Positions 15,473-23,430 of a DNA stretch of 64,000 bases are shown piece after piece. The notes beneath the pieces were generated by a model. That model searched no databases. It had not been told where the DNA came from and saw only the letters and a program-made list of their open reading frames with translations. A program made the translations under genes and the position numbers. The stretch is from Microbacterium festucae (GTDB lineage Bacteria; Actinomycetota; Actinomycetes; Actinomycetales; Microbacteriaceae). Every line of letters starts with the position of its first letter. Position 1 is the first letter of the stretch. The stretch is from the NCBI RefSeq assembly GCF_025421715.1, contig NZ_JAOEFC010000002.1:372001-436000 (forward strand), read 5' to 3'.

Positions 15473-15541
15473 CTGGAGTCTCTTTCGGTGTCGTCGGGTG
15501 CGCGGCGGGGGCGCACCGGGATCGTGTCGGTGGCGGCCGGT

Positions 15542-15805
15542 TCAGAGATGGCGGTAGACGTCGTCGAGGGTGAGCCCCTTGGCGACCATCAGCACCTGCA
15601 GGTGGTAGAGCAGCTGCGAGATCTCCTCGGAGGTCTCCTCATCCGTCTGGTACTCGGCAGCCATCCAGACCTCGGCGGCCTCCTCGACGATCTTCTTGCC
15701 GATCGCATGCACGCCGCGGTCGAGCTGCGCGACGGTGCCCGATCCCTCGGGGCGCGCCTGGGCGATCGCGGTGAGCTCTGCGAACAGGGCGTCGAACGTC
15801 TTCAC
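15542..15805 (-). CDS. hisE: Phosphoribosyl-ATP pyrophosphatase
   Basis: Second step of histidine synthesis, releasing pyrophosphate from PR-ATP. The 87-residue all-alpha MazG-like protein has the metal-binding [15 protein letters not shown] (about residues 52-66) and the following [15 protein letters not shown]. The GTG start is 6 bp from a TAGCCT -10, so it is probably leaderless. A 69-bp gap separates it from hisG. Confidence 0.95.
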   Translation of the reverse strand: MKTFDALFAELTAIAQARPEGSGTVAQLDRGVHAIGKKIVEEAAEVWMAAEYQTDEETSEEISQLLYHLQVLMVAKGLTLDDVYRHL

Positions 15806-15811
15806 CCTGAC

Positions 15812-15817
15812 AGGCTA
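15812..15817 (-). promoter_or_regulatory. -10 element of hisE, leaderless arrangement
   Basis: TAGCCT on the minus strand, 6 bp before the GTG start of hisE at 15805. No Shine-Dalgarno sequence is present in the gap. It probably drives hisE and the his-trp genes that follow. Confidence 0.5.
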
Positions 15818-15844
15818 CCGGTCGCCGGAGGGGCTGCGGATGCC

Positions 15845-15911
15845 GGGGGTGGTTCGGGGGTGGTCGGGGGGCTTGCGGTCGGGGGTGGGGTGTGGTGGGG
15901 CTGGGTGTGGG
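15845..15911 (+). repeat. G-run tract between rpe and hisE
   Basis: Plus-strand stretch with successive runs of 5, 5, 6, 5, 4, 4, 3 and 3 guanines separated by short spacers, ending at the rpe stop codon. It meets the simple pattern for G-quadruplex potential and lies in the noncoding gap before the hisE promoter. Whether it has a function is unknown. Confidence 0.6.
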
Positions 15912-16583
15912 TCAGTGCCGGTGGTGGCGGGCGGCGCTCGAGCGCAGCGCCGCGATGGCGGCATCCGGCTCGGCCGCGCCGAACACGGCCGACCCGGCCA
16001 CGAAGGTGTCGGCGCCGGCTTCGGCGGCCTGCGCGATCGTCGACTCGGCGATACCGCCGTCGACCTGCAGCCATACCTGCGACCCGCGGCGGCGCGCCTC
16101 GTCGTGCAGGCGCGCGAGCTTGGGCATCTGGTCGGCCATGAAGCTCTGCCCGCCGAAACCGGGCTCGACGGTCATCACGAGGATCTGGTCGAACTCGTCG
16201 AGCACGTCGTACAGGCCCTCCACGGGGGTGGCCGGCTTGACGGCGACACCGGCGCGCGCCCCGATCGACCGCAGCCGGCGGGCCAGGGCGACGGGGTCGG
16301 TCGCCGCCTCGAGGTGGAAGGTCACCGACGCGGCGCCCAGCTCGGCGTAGTCCGGGGCCCACCGGTCAGGGTCGCTGATCATCAGATGCACGTCCAGCGG
16401 CACCGGGCTGGTCGCCTGGATGCGCTCGACCATCTGCGGGCCGAACGTCAGGTTCGGCACGAAGTGGTTGTCCATGACGTCGACGTGCACGTAGTCCGCG
16501 CCCGGGATGCGGGCCAGCTCGGACTGCATGTTGACGAAGTCGGCGGCGAGGATGCTGGGGTTGATGCGAGGGCCGTCGGTCAC
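15912..16583 (-). CDS. rpe: Ribulose-phosphate 3-epimerase
   Basis: Interconverts ribulose 5-phosphate and xylulose 5-phosphate in the pentose phosphate pathway. The 223-residue TIM barrel shows INPSILAADF, the metal/catalytic YVHVDVMDNHFVPNLTFG (about residues 31-48), LDVHLMI, VMTVEPGFGGQSFM (about 135-148) and VDGGIAEST. GTG at 16583 was chosen because a TAGGCT -10 lies 7 bp upstream and everything beyond is repeat DNA, although the frame stays open further upstream. Confidence 0.96.
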   Translation of the reverse strand: MTDGPRINPSILAADFVNMQSELARIPGADYVHVDVMDNHFVPNLTFGPQMVERIQATSPVPLDVHLMISDPDRWAPDYAELGAASVTFHLEAATDPVALARRLRSIGARAGVAVKPATPVEGLYDVLDEFDQILVMTVEPGFGGQSFMADQMPKLARLHDEARRRGSQVWLQVDGGIAESTIAQAAEAGADTFVAGSAVFGAAEPDAAIAALRSSAARHHRH

Positions 16584-16590
16584 GGTCGCC

Positions 16591-16596
16591 AGCCTA
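16591..16596 (-). promoter_or_regulatory. -10 element of rpe, leaderless arrangement
   Basis: TAGGCT on the minus strand, 7 bp before the rpe GTG. The region directly behind it (16599-16650, plus strand) is G-run DNA, so the usual -35 position falls in that tract. Confidence 0.5.
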
Positions 16597-16668
16597 GTTG
16601 GGTGGGGTGGCTGGGGTGGGGTTGCGGTGCGGGGGTTGCGGTGCGGGGATGAGGCGGACGGGTGAGCC

Positions 16669-17340
16669 GCGGCATCCGCAAACCGCCGATTGTGGGACGT
16701 GGGTGTGGGGCGTGTCCCGCAGAGTGCGGGTGCTGCGGCTGTGGCCCGCCGTTTGCGGGACGTGCTGGGGGGTGGGTCCCGCGGTGTGTGGGTTGCGGCA
16801 TCCGCAGTCGCCGGTTGCGGGACATAGGTGTGGGGCGCGTCCCGAAGAGTGCGGTGCGCGCGGTGAGATCCGCTGAGGGCGGCTGCGCGGTTCTCCACCC
16901 GCGGGTAATGGGACGCGCTCGCCGGGTTGGTCCGGGGATGTGTGGGTTACGGCACCCGCAGTCGCCGGTTGTGGAACGTGGGTGTGGGGCGGGTCCCGCA
17001 ACCTGCGGGTGCTTGGTCCCAGGCTCGCCGTTTGCGGGACATGGATGCCGGGCGCGTCCCGTGGATGGCGGGTGCTGCGTCTCGGGCTCGCCCTATGCGG
17101 GACGCGCAGCGGTGGTGTGTCCCGCGGTGTGTGGGTTGCGGCATCCGCAGTCGCCGTTTGTGGGACATGGATGCGGGGCGCGTCCCGCGGATGGCGGGTG
17201 CTGCGGCCCAGGCTCGCGGTTTGCGGGACGTTCGGGGGTGGCGCGTCCCGCGGTGTGTGGGTTGCGGCATCCGCAGTCGCCGTATGCGGGACATGGATGC
17301 CGGGCGGGTCGCGCCATCGGCGGGTGCTCCGGCCCGAACC
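16669..17340. repeat. Ten-unit tandem array, 63-bp period, each unit with a GCGGGAC/GTCCCGC inverted repeat
   Basis: This fills the gene-free gap between rsmB and rpe. The element GCGGGAC (or a near variant) recurs at 16692, 16755, 16817, 16908, 16971, 17034, 17097, 17160, 17223 and 17286. The steps are 63, 62, 91, then six of exactly 63. In each unit it is followed 14-15 bp later by GTCCCGC or a variant, forming a potential hairpin. Two spacer types largely alternate, giving a 126-bp higher-order period in places: one contains GGCATCCGCAGTCGCCG, the other GGCGGGTGCTGCGG. No stop codons occur in several frames, but this is expected of a GC-rich repeat whose period is a multiple of three. I see no start site or codon-position bias that argues for a protein. 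Confidence 0.9.
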
Positions 17341-17376
17341 CTTCGCCGACGGAGCCGCCGACGGAGGCCGTGCCGG

Positions 17377-18735
17377 TCAGCGGCGGCGGAGGAGGGTGAT
17401 GGACATCGCGTCGGTGCCGTGGCGGTGGGGCCAGAGCTGGGCGCGCCCGGAGCCGTCGGTCTGGGCGGGGAGGTCGATGGGGGCGGTGGAGACCGCGGCG
17501 ACGACGGCGCGGGCGTCGAGTTCCTCGAGGCGCTCGCCGGCGCGGCGCACTGCCTCGGCGACGACGCCGGCGGTCTCGGCCAGGTGCGGCGAGCAGGTGA
17601 CGTAGGCCACCACTCCCCCGGGTGCGAGCGCATCGACGGCGGCGGTGAGCAGCTCGCCCTGCAGCTCCGACAGCTCCGGGACATCGCTCGGCTGCTTGCG
17701 CCACCGCGCCTCCGGGCGGCGGCGCAGCGCACCGAGGCCCGTGCACGGGGCGTCCACGAGGATGCGGTCGTAGCGGCCCTGACCGGCGCGGACGCGGCCG
17801 TCCTCCTCCGAGACCGGCACGTCGAGCGGTACGCCGGCGACAGAGTCGCGGACGAGCCCTGCGCGCGCGGGCGAGAGCTCATTGGCCTCGAGGGTCGCAC
17901 CGGCGGCGAGGGCCTCGGCGGCCATCACCGCGGTCTTGCCTCCGGGGGCGGCGCACAGATCGAGCCAGCGCTCGCCGCGGCGCACCGGGAAGGCCCGGGT
18001 GAGGGCGAGCGCCGCCAGCTGCGATCCCTCGTCCTGCACGCGGATGCGCCCGCCCGCGGCGGTGACCACCGGGCCCGGGTCTCCCCCGGCCAGGCGGAAG
18101 CCGATCGGCGAGTAGGGCGTGGCGACCACCCCCTCGGGGATCTCGGCGACGCCCGGCAGCGCGGTCATCGTCACGGTCGGCGGGGCGTTGTCGGCGGCCA
18201 GGAGTGTATCCAGCTCGTCGGTGCGGCCCTCGGCGGCCAGCGCGCGGCGCAGCGCCCGGATGATCCACACCGGATGCGAATGGCGCAGACCGAGCCGTTC
18301 GTCGTCGGAGCGGGCGTCGGCCTCGAGCAGGGCCAGCCACTGGTCGAGGGTGCGCTCGGACACCCGCCGCAGCACCGCGTTGGCGAAGCCGGCGGCGCCC
18401 TTGCCGGCTGCCTGGCGCACCTGGCGCACGGTCTCGTTCACGGCCGCGTGCGCCGGCACACGCATCGACAGCAGCTGGTGGGTGCCCAGCAGCAGCGCAT
18501 CGCGCACCGCGGTGTCGATCGTGTCGATCGAGCGTCCGGCGGCGTGGGCGATGATCGCGTCGTAGGTGCCCTCGCGGCGCAGCGTGCCGTAGGTGAGCTC
18601 GGTGGCCAGGCCCGCATCGGGTCCGTGGAGGCCCGCCTTGGCGATCTCGCGCGGCAGCAGCAGGTTGGCGTACGCGTCGGAGGTGTGCACGGCGCGCAGG
18701 GTGTCGAACGCGACCCAGCGCGGCGACCCGCTCAC
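17377..18735 (-). CDS. rsmB: 16S rRNA (cytosine-C5)-methyltransferase RsmB (Fmu/Sun family)
   Basis: Methylates a cytosine of 16S rRNA using SAM. The 452 residues comprise an N-terminal NusB-like RNA-binding domain (about 1-140; note AHAAVNETVRQVRQ) and a C-terminal Rossmann methyltransferase domain with SAM motif LDLCAAPGGKTAVMA, motif IV VDAPCTGLGALRR and the motif VI catalytic Cys in AYVTCSPHLAET. The GTG start overlaps the fmt stop (GTGA). The metK-priA-fmt-rsmB order is conserved in actinobacteria. Confidence 0.95.
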   Translation of the reverse strand: MSGSPRWVAFDTLRAVHTSDAYANLLLPREIAKAGLHGPDAGLATELTYGTLRREGTYDAIIAHAAGRSIDTIDTAVRDALLLGTHQLLSMRVPAHAAVNETVRQVRQAAGKGAAGFANAVLRRVSERTLDQWLALLEADARSDDERLGLRHSHPVWIIRALRRALAAEGRTDELDTLLAADNAPPTVTMTALPGVAEIPEGVVATPYSPIGFRLAGGDPGPVVTAAGGRIRVQDEGSQLAALALTRAFPVRRGERWLDLCAAPGGKTAVMAAEALAAGATLEANELSPARAGLVRDSVAGVPLDVPVSEEDGRVRAGQGRYDRILVDAPCTGLGALRRRPEARWRKQPSDVPELSELQGELLTAAVDALAPGGVVAYVTCSPHLAETAGVVAEAVRRAGERLEELDARAVVAAVSTAPIDLPAQTDGSGRAQLWPHRHGTDAMSITLLRRR

Positions 18736-19802
18736 GAGCGCCCCTCTCGGCGACCCGCCAACTCGGCACCCACCGACTCGGCACCCACCGAACCGGAGCC
18801 CACCGACCCGACATCCCCCGAACGGGCACCCGCAGACTCGGCACCCACCGCCCCGGCATCCCCCGCCGCGTCCCGCGACTCCGGCAGCTCGGCGCGCGGC
18901 GGGTCGCCGCGGAGCCCCCGCCACCAGTCCCCCGCCGCCATGGCGCTCTTGCCGGCGGGCTGCACGGTGCGCAGCACGATGGTGCCCTCGCCGGTGCCGA
19001 CCTGCACATCGCGGCCGGCGGAGACCATCTCCCCCGGGGCGAGTGCGGGCTCGTCGGGACCGCGCAGCGCGAGGTGCACCTTGAGGCGCTGCCCGCCGAC
19101 GGTGAGGTGCGCGCCCGGCTCGGGCGTGGTGCCGCGGAACCGGTCGATGACGGCATCCGCGCCCTGGCGCAGGTCGAGGGCGCCGTCGACGAGCGACAGT
19201 TTGGGGGCGAGGGTGGGCTCGCCCTGCTGCGGGACGGCCACGGCGGTGCCGGCGGCGATCTCGTCGACCACGCGGGTGAGGAGGTCTGCTCCGGATGCCG
19301 CGAGGTCGGCGAGCACGTCGGCGGCGGTCGCCCCGCGCGGCACGTCGTAGCGCACCTCGCCGTACACGTCGCCGGCGTCGAGTGCGGGGACGAGCTGGAA
19401 GACGCTCGCGCCGGTGACCCGGTCGCCCGCGATGAGCGCGTGCTGCACCGGGGCTGCGCCGCGCCAGGCGGGAAGGAGCGAGAAGTGGAGGTTGATCCAG
19501 CCGTGACGCGGCGTCGACAGCAGCGGCTCGCGGACGAGCCCGCCGTAGGCGACGATCACGCCGAGGTCGGCGCCGAGCGCGGCGATCTCGGCGGTCGCAT
19601 CGGCGTCGAGACGGTCGGCCTTGACGATCGGCAGCCCGAGCTCGGCGGCGGCCACGGCCACCGGCGAGGGGGTGAGCACGCGCTTGCGGCCCAGCGGCGC
19701 GTCGCGGCGCGTGACGACGCCGACGATCTCGTGTCCGGTCGCGGCGAGAGCGCGAAGCGAGGGGACGGCCGGTTCCGGCGTCCCGGCGAAGACGATGCGC
19801 AT
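18732..19802 (-). CDS. fmt: Methionyl-tRNA formyltransferase with low-complexity C-terminal tail
   Basis: Formylates initiator Met-tRNA. The 356 residues begin MRIVFAGTPEPAVPSL, carry the formyl-THF site LHFSLLPAWRGAAPVQ (about residues 106-121) with the catalytic Asn-His region, and a C-terminal tRNA-binding domain ending near GDWWRGLRGDPP. Beyond this the protein has about 45 extra residues rich in Gly, Ala, Ser, Val and Glu, with a 5-residue period of GSVGAES type encoded by a 15-bp DNA repeat. That tail is unlikely to be catalytic. It overlaps rsmB and follows the priA-like gene by 8 bp. Confidence 0.95.
   Translation of the reverse strand: MRIVFAGTPEPAVPSLRALAATGHEIVGVVTRRDAPLGRKRVLTPSPVAVAAAELGLPIVKADRLDADATAEIAALGADLGVIVAYGGLVREPLLSTPRHGWINLHFSLLPAWRGAAPVQHALIAGDRVTGASVFQLVPALDAGDVYGEVRYDVPRGATAADVLADLAASGADLLTRVVDEIAAGTAVAVPQQGEPTLAPKLSLVDGALDLRQGADAVIDRFRGTTPEPGAHLTVGGQRLKVHLALRGPDEPALAPGEMVSAGRDVQVGTGEGTIVLRTVQPAGKSAMAAGDWWRGLRGDPPRAELPESRDAAGDAGAVGAESAGARSGDVGSVGSGSVGAESVGAELAGRREGRS
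18757..18866 (-). repeat. 15-bp-period degenerate repeat inside the fmt 3' end
   Basis: Imperfect tandem copies of CGACTCGGCACCCAC (plus-strand sense) with the interval kept in steps of 15 bp. In the fmt frame this yields the periodic Gly-Ser-Val-Gly-Ala/Glu tail. Because 15 is a multiple of three, copy number can change without frameshift. Confidence 0.7.
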
Positions 19803-19810
19803 GGGGCTCC

Positions 19811-21766
19811 TCACAGGTCGAGCTCGGGCACGTCGAGCCGGACTCTCAGCGTAGTGCGCGGGGCGGCGCGGTCTTTGCGTGCCCGCCGGCCCCGCAGGGC
19901 CTCGGCGACCACGCTCGCCCGCAGCGTCTCGGCGACCGTGCGCCCCGCGCCGTAGTCGAACCGCACGAGCGCGCGCACGAGACCCTCGTCGGCGGGCACG
20001 GGGCCGAGGACGGCGGTGACCGGCAGCTGCGGAAGTGCGGCGCGCAGGTCGCCGAGGGCCGTGGCCACCGCGCCGGTGGTGCCCTCGACGCTGGCCACGC
20101 GCACGGTGGGCGGCATCGCCAGTGGTGAGCGCTCGGCGAGCTCGGACCGCGCATAGGCGGGCTGGGTCCAGCTGGCGAGCGCCCGCGACAGCGGCCCCTC
20201 CACCCCCACCAGGTGCACCGGCGCGCCGGGCGCGGCCAGGGCGGCGGCGTTGGACCACCACCGTAGGCACGACTCGCCGATGCGCAGCTGCTCGGCCAGC
20301 AGCATCCGGTCGCCGTCGAGCAGCAGCACTGCGCGGTAGCCGCCCTCGGCGATCGGCTCGGCGCCGCGCGTGGCGATGACCAGCGCCGGGCGGGCGTCGA
20401 CGGTGGTGACGGCATGCTCGCCGTCGGAGACGATGACGCGGGTGTTCGGGAAGGCGCGGCCGAGTTCGTCGGCGGTGCGCTCACTGCCCGACGACACCAT
20501 CCGCAGCCGTGCGCCGTTGCACGATGCGCAGCGCCATGCCGGCACGGTGCGTCCGCACCAGGAGCACTCGGGCACCGCGCCCGGCCGGCGGGCGCGCAGC
20601 GGCCCCGCGCACTGCGGACAGCGGGCGGGTGTGCGGCAGTCGGCGCAGGTGAGCACGGGCGCGTAGCCGGGCCGGGCGACCTGGACGAGCACCGGGCCCT
20701 GCGCGAGGGCGTCGCGCGCAGCGGCGAAGGCGGCCGAGGGCACGCGCATGCCGGGGCCGTCACGGTCGGCGGTGAGCACGACCCGCGGGCTCTCGCGACG
20801 GACGGCGGTGACCTCGCGCACCCAGCCCAGCTGCACGAGGCGCTCGACGTCGGTGGTGCGCGTGTGGCCGGCGAACAGGAGCGCCGACCCCTCGAGCTCT
20901 TGGCGCACGAGGGCGGCATCGCGCGCGTGCACCCCCGGCGACAGGGGCTCGGCCAGCAGCGGGTCGCCGTCGTCCCACACCACCACCGCGCCCACGTCGT
21001 GGGCGGGCGCGTAGACCGTGGACCGGTTGCCGACCACCACGCACGGGACGGCGGTGCGCAGGCGCAGGTAGGTGCCGTAGCGCTCGGGGCCGGAGCGGCG
21101 TGCGTCGTCGCGCACGACCGCGTCGACGGGCAGGTGCACCTCGAGCACGGCGAGCAGCTGAGCCTGGTCGCGGTGGTCGGGGACGACCAGCACGGTGCTG
21201 CGGCCGGCGGCGAGAGTCGTCACCGCGATGGCGGCCAGAAGTTCGGCCCAGGCCCCTACCGGCAGATCGGCCGCGGGCCGCGGCGGCGCGTCGAGGGCGA
21301 GGCGCTCCCCCGCCGCGACGGCCTCTGCCAAGCCGGGGTACCGCGCCAGGGTCTCGGTGGCCCACTCGTGCGCTGCCGGGGAGACCTCGGGGGTGGCCGG
21401 CTCGTCGGCGGCGAGCCAGGCCTTCTCGGCGCGCACCATGCGCTTGGGGATCGCGAGGCGGAGGATGTCGGATGCCGAACCGGCGGCGCGGTCGGCGCAC
21501 CGGCGCGCGAGCGTGTAGAGCGAGGGCGGGAGGGCGGCGACCGCGGAGACGACGGCGTCGACCTCGGACAGCGGACGCGGCGGCTCGGTGATCTCGTCGA
21601 CCTCCACCGCCCAGCCCTCCACCACCCGGCCCGCCGTGCGCAGCGGCACCTTCACGCGCACACCGGCCACCACCTCACCGGCGAGGGAGGCGGGGATGGC
21701 GTAGTCGAAGAGCCGGTCGAGCTGCGGCAGGGGCGAGTCGATCAGCACCCGTGCGACGGCGACCAC
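19811..21766 (-). CDS. priA: PriA-like primosomal protein N', helicase motifs degenerate
   Basis: Related to the PriA replication-restart helicase. The 651-residue protein keeps the N-terminal DNA-binding domain (RVLIDSPLPQLDRLFDYAIP) and the paired zinc site, with eight cysteines arranged CADC, CPQC, CSWC and CASC (about residues 355-405). It lacks a recognisable Walker A GxGKT and has VVWDDGD where a DEEH box would be expected. Actinobacterial PriA homologues commonly lack these ATPase motifs, so it is probably a DNA-binding loading factor, not a helicase. GTG at 21766 was selected 16 bp after the metK stop; longer readings enter metK. Confidence 0.85.
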   Translation of the reverse strand: MVAVARVLIDSPLPQLDRLFDYAIPASLAGEVVAGVRVKVPLRTAGRVVEGWAVEVDEITEPPRPLSEVDAVVSAVAALPPSLYTLARRCADRAAGSASDILRLAIPKRMVRAEKAWLAADEPATPEVSPAAHEWATETLARYPGLAEAVAAGERLALDAPPRPAADLPVGAWAELLAAIAVTTLAAGRSTVLVVPDHRDQAQLLAVLEVHLPVDAVVRDDARRSGPERYGTYLRLRTAVPCVVVGNRSTVYAPAHDVGAVVVWDDGDPLLAEPLSPGVHARDAALVRQELEGSALLFAGHTRTTDVERLVQLGWVREVTAVRRESPRVVLTADRDGPGMRVPSAAFAAARDALAQGPVLVQVARPGYAPVLTCADCRTPARCPQCAGPLRARRPGAVPECSWCGRTVPAWRCASCNGARLRMVSSGSERTADELGRAFPNTRVIVSDGEHAVTTVDARPALVIATRGAEPIAEGGYRAVLLLDGDRMLLAEQLRIGESCLRWWSNAAALAAPGAPVHLVGVEGPLSRALASWTQPAYARSELAERSPLAMPPTVRVASVEGTTGAVATALGDLRAALPQLPVTAVLGPVPADEGLVRALVRFDYGAGRTVAETLRASVVAEALRGRRARKDRAAPRTTLRVRLDVPELDL

Positions 21767-21782
21767 GACGCGCCCGGCCGGA

Positions 21783-22976
21783 TCAGAGGCCGGCGGCGCG
21801 ACGGAGGTCGTCGACGCGGTCGGTGCGCTCCCACGTGAAGTCGGCGAGCTCGCGGCCGAAGTGCCCGTAGGCGGCCGTCTGCGCGTAGATCGGGCGCAGG
21901 AGGTCGAGGTCGTCGATGATGGCCTGCGGACGCAGGTCGAACACGTCGCGGATGGCTGCGGTGATCGCCTCGTCGGACACGTGCCCGGTGCCGAAGGTCT
22001 CGACGTACAGCCCCACCGGCGCGGCGCGGCCGATCGCGTAGGCCACCTGCACCTCGAGGCGGTCGGCGAGGCCGGCCGCGACGGCGTTCTTGGCGACCCA
22101 GCGCATCGCGTAGGCGGCCGAGCGGTCGACCTTGGACGGGTCTTTGCCGCTGAACGCGCCGCCGCCGTGCCGGGCGGCGCCACCGTAGGTGTCGATGATG
22201 ATCTTGCGGCCGGTGAGCCCGGCGTCACCCTTGGGCCCGCCGGTGACGAACGGGCCGGCGGGGTTGATGACGTAGCGCACGCCCGAGGTGTCGAGCCCCG
22301 TGGTCGCCAGGATCGGGTCGATGACCTCGGCCTGCACGGCCGCGCGCAGCGCGGGCAGCGAGATGTCGGGGTTGTGCTGGGTGGACAGCACCACGGTGTC
22401 GACGGTGCGCGGGACGGCGCCGTCGTAGCCGAGGGTGACCTGGGTCTTGCCGTCGGGGCGAAGGAACGGCAGCGCGCCCGAGCGACGCGCCTCGGTGAGG
22501 CGCTCGGCGAGGCGGTGCGCCGTCCACACGGCCATCGGCATGAGCTGCGGGGTCTCGGTGGTGGCGTAGCCGAACATGATGCCCTGGTCGCCCGCGCCGA
22601 GCGCGTCGATGGGGTCGGTCGAGTCGCCCTCGCGGTGCTCGATGGCGGTGTCGACGCCGGCGGCGATGTCGCCGGACTGCTCGCCGATCGACACGGTCAC
22701 GCCGCACGAGTCGCCGTCAAAGCCGGTCTCGCTGGAGGTGTAGCCGATGCGGTTGACCACGCGGCGGACGATGCCGGGAATGTCGACGTAGCCGTCGGTG
22801 CGCACCTCGCCGGCCACGTGCACGAGCCCCGTGGTGACCAGCGTCTCCACCGCGACGCGGCTGTGCGGGTCGACCTGGAGGAGGGCGTCGAGGATGGAGT
22901 CGGAGATCTGGTCGCAGATCTTGTCGGGGTGACCCTCTGTCACGGACTCGGACGTGAACAGACGCAGCGAACTCAT
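21783..22976 (-). CDS. metK: S-adenosylmethionine synthetase
   Basis: Makes SAM from methionine and ATP. The 397-residue sequence shows [20 protein letters not shown] (about residues 8-27), [12 protein letters not shown] and the P-loop-like [16 protein letters not shown] (about residues 268-283). The ATG lies 5 bp after GGAG. No SAM riboswitch-like structure is evident upstream. It heads a unit with priA, fmt and rsmB. In many actinobacteria coaBC lies between rpoZ and metK, but here only 119 bp separate them. Confidence 0.97.
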   Translation of the reverse strand: MSSLRLFTSESVTEGHPDKICDQISDSILDALLQVDPHSRVAVETLVTTGLVHVAGEVRTDGYVDIPGIVRRVVNRIGYTSSETGFDGDSCGVTVSIGEQSGDIAAGVDTAIEHREGDSTDPIDALGAGDQGIMFGYATTETPQLMPMAVWTAHRLAERLTEARRSGALPFLRPDGKTQVTLGYDGAVPRTVDTVVLSTQHNPDISLPALRAAVQAEVIDPILATTGLDTSGVRYVINPAGPFVTGGPKGDAGLTGRKIIIDTYGGAARHGGGAFSGKDPSKVDRSAAYAMRWVAKNAVAAGLADRLEVQVAYAIGRAAPVGLYVETFGTGHVSDEAITAAIRDVFDLRPQAIIDDLDLLRPIYAQTAAYGHFGRELADFTWERTDRVDDLRRAAGL

Positions 22977-23014
22977 CGATACTCCAGACGGGGGCGGGCG
23001 GGGCTTGACACCAT

Positions 23015-23054
23015 CATGCCCGCGTCCCCCGACATCGTCGGGATCGCGGGCATG
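23015..23054 (-). terminator. Hairpin terminator after rpoZ
   Basis: Two-part stem: outer arms CATGCCCGCG/CGCGGGCATG (10 bp) and inner arms CCCGAC/GTCGGG (6 bp) with a 3-base loop and a small asymmetric bulge. It lies 41 bp beyond the rpoZ stop and before metK. Confidence 0.7.
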
Positions 23055-23095
23055 TCGACGCCATCGGGCGTCACGGTGAGGTTCAGGTCAGGACG

Positions 23096-23350
23096 TCACT
23101 CGACGTGACGCAGGCGCAGCTTGTCCTCGTGGATCTCGTGCAGCGCGATCGTCAGCGGCTTGTCCTCGACGGTGGAGTCCACCAGCGGGCCCACGTTGTC
23201 GAAGAGGTTGCCCTCGTGGAGGTCGGAGTAGTAGTCGTTGATCTGACGCGCGCGCTTGGATGCGTAGATGACGAGCTGGTACTTCGAGTCGACCTTCTCG
23301 AGGAGCGAGTCGATCGGCGGGTCGATGATGCCCTGGTCGCGAGTGGCCAT
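23096..23350 (-). CDS. rpoZ: RNA polymerase omega subunit
   Basis: Small subunit that helps assemble beta-prime into RNA polymerase. The 84-residue protein carries the conserved [24 protein letters not shown] core (about residues 17-36) followed by [16 protein letters not shown] stands upstream of the ATG. Its own -10 lies directly behind the gmk stop codon. Confidence 0.95.
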   Translation of the reverse strand: MATRDQGIIDPPIDSLLEKVDSKYQLVIYASKRARQINDYYSDLHEGNLFDNVGPLVDSTVEDKPLTIALHEIHEDKLRLRHVE

Positions 23351-23424
23351 GCGGGACCTCCTGAGTGGGATGGCGGGGATGAAGCGGGAAAGTCGGAGCG
23401 CGGATCGAGCCGCGGCATCCGATC

Positions 23425-23430
23425 AGTCTA
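23425..23430 (-). promoter_or_regulatory. -10 element of rpoZ
   Basis: TAGACT on the minus strand begins immediately after the gmk TGA, giving rpoZ a leader of about 65 bases. The likely -35 region lies inside the gmk 3' end. Confidence 0.45.

Noticed and set aside
15473..15541. Histidine leader peptide or T-box before hisG
   Set aside because: A small GGTGCGC/GCGCACC hairpin is present, but there is no run of His codons and no T-box motif.
16669..17340. CRISPR array
   Set aside because: The intervals between the hairpin elements are themselves repeated in two types, so there are no unique spacers, and no cas genes are present.
16662..17399. Possible repeat protein with a 21-residue period (for example CGTWMPGASRGWRVL) encoded by the 63-bp array
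   Set aside because: The period is a multiple of three, so periodic translations appear in every open frame. No ribosome site or leaderless -10 was found, differences between units are not concentrated at third positions by eye, and one unit shifts frame. Kept only as a DNA repeat.
22977..23095. SAM riboswitch in front of metK
   Set aside because: The only strong structure in the gap is the rpoZ terminator hairpin, and I could not build the SAM-I or SAM-II/IV core.
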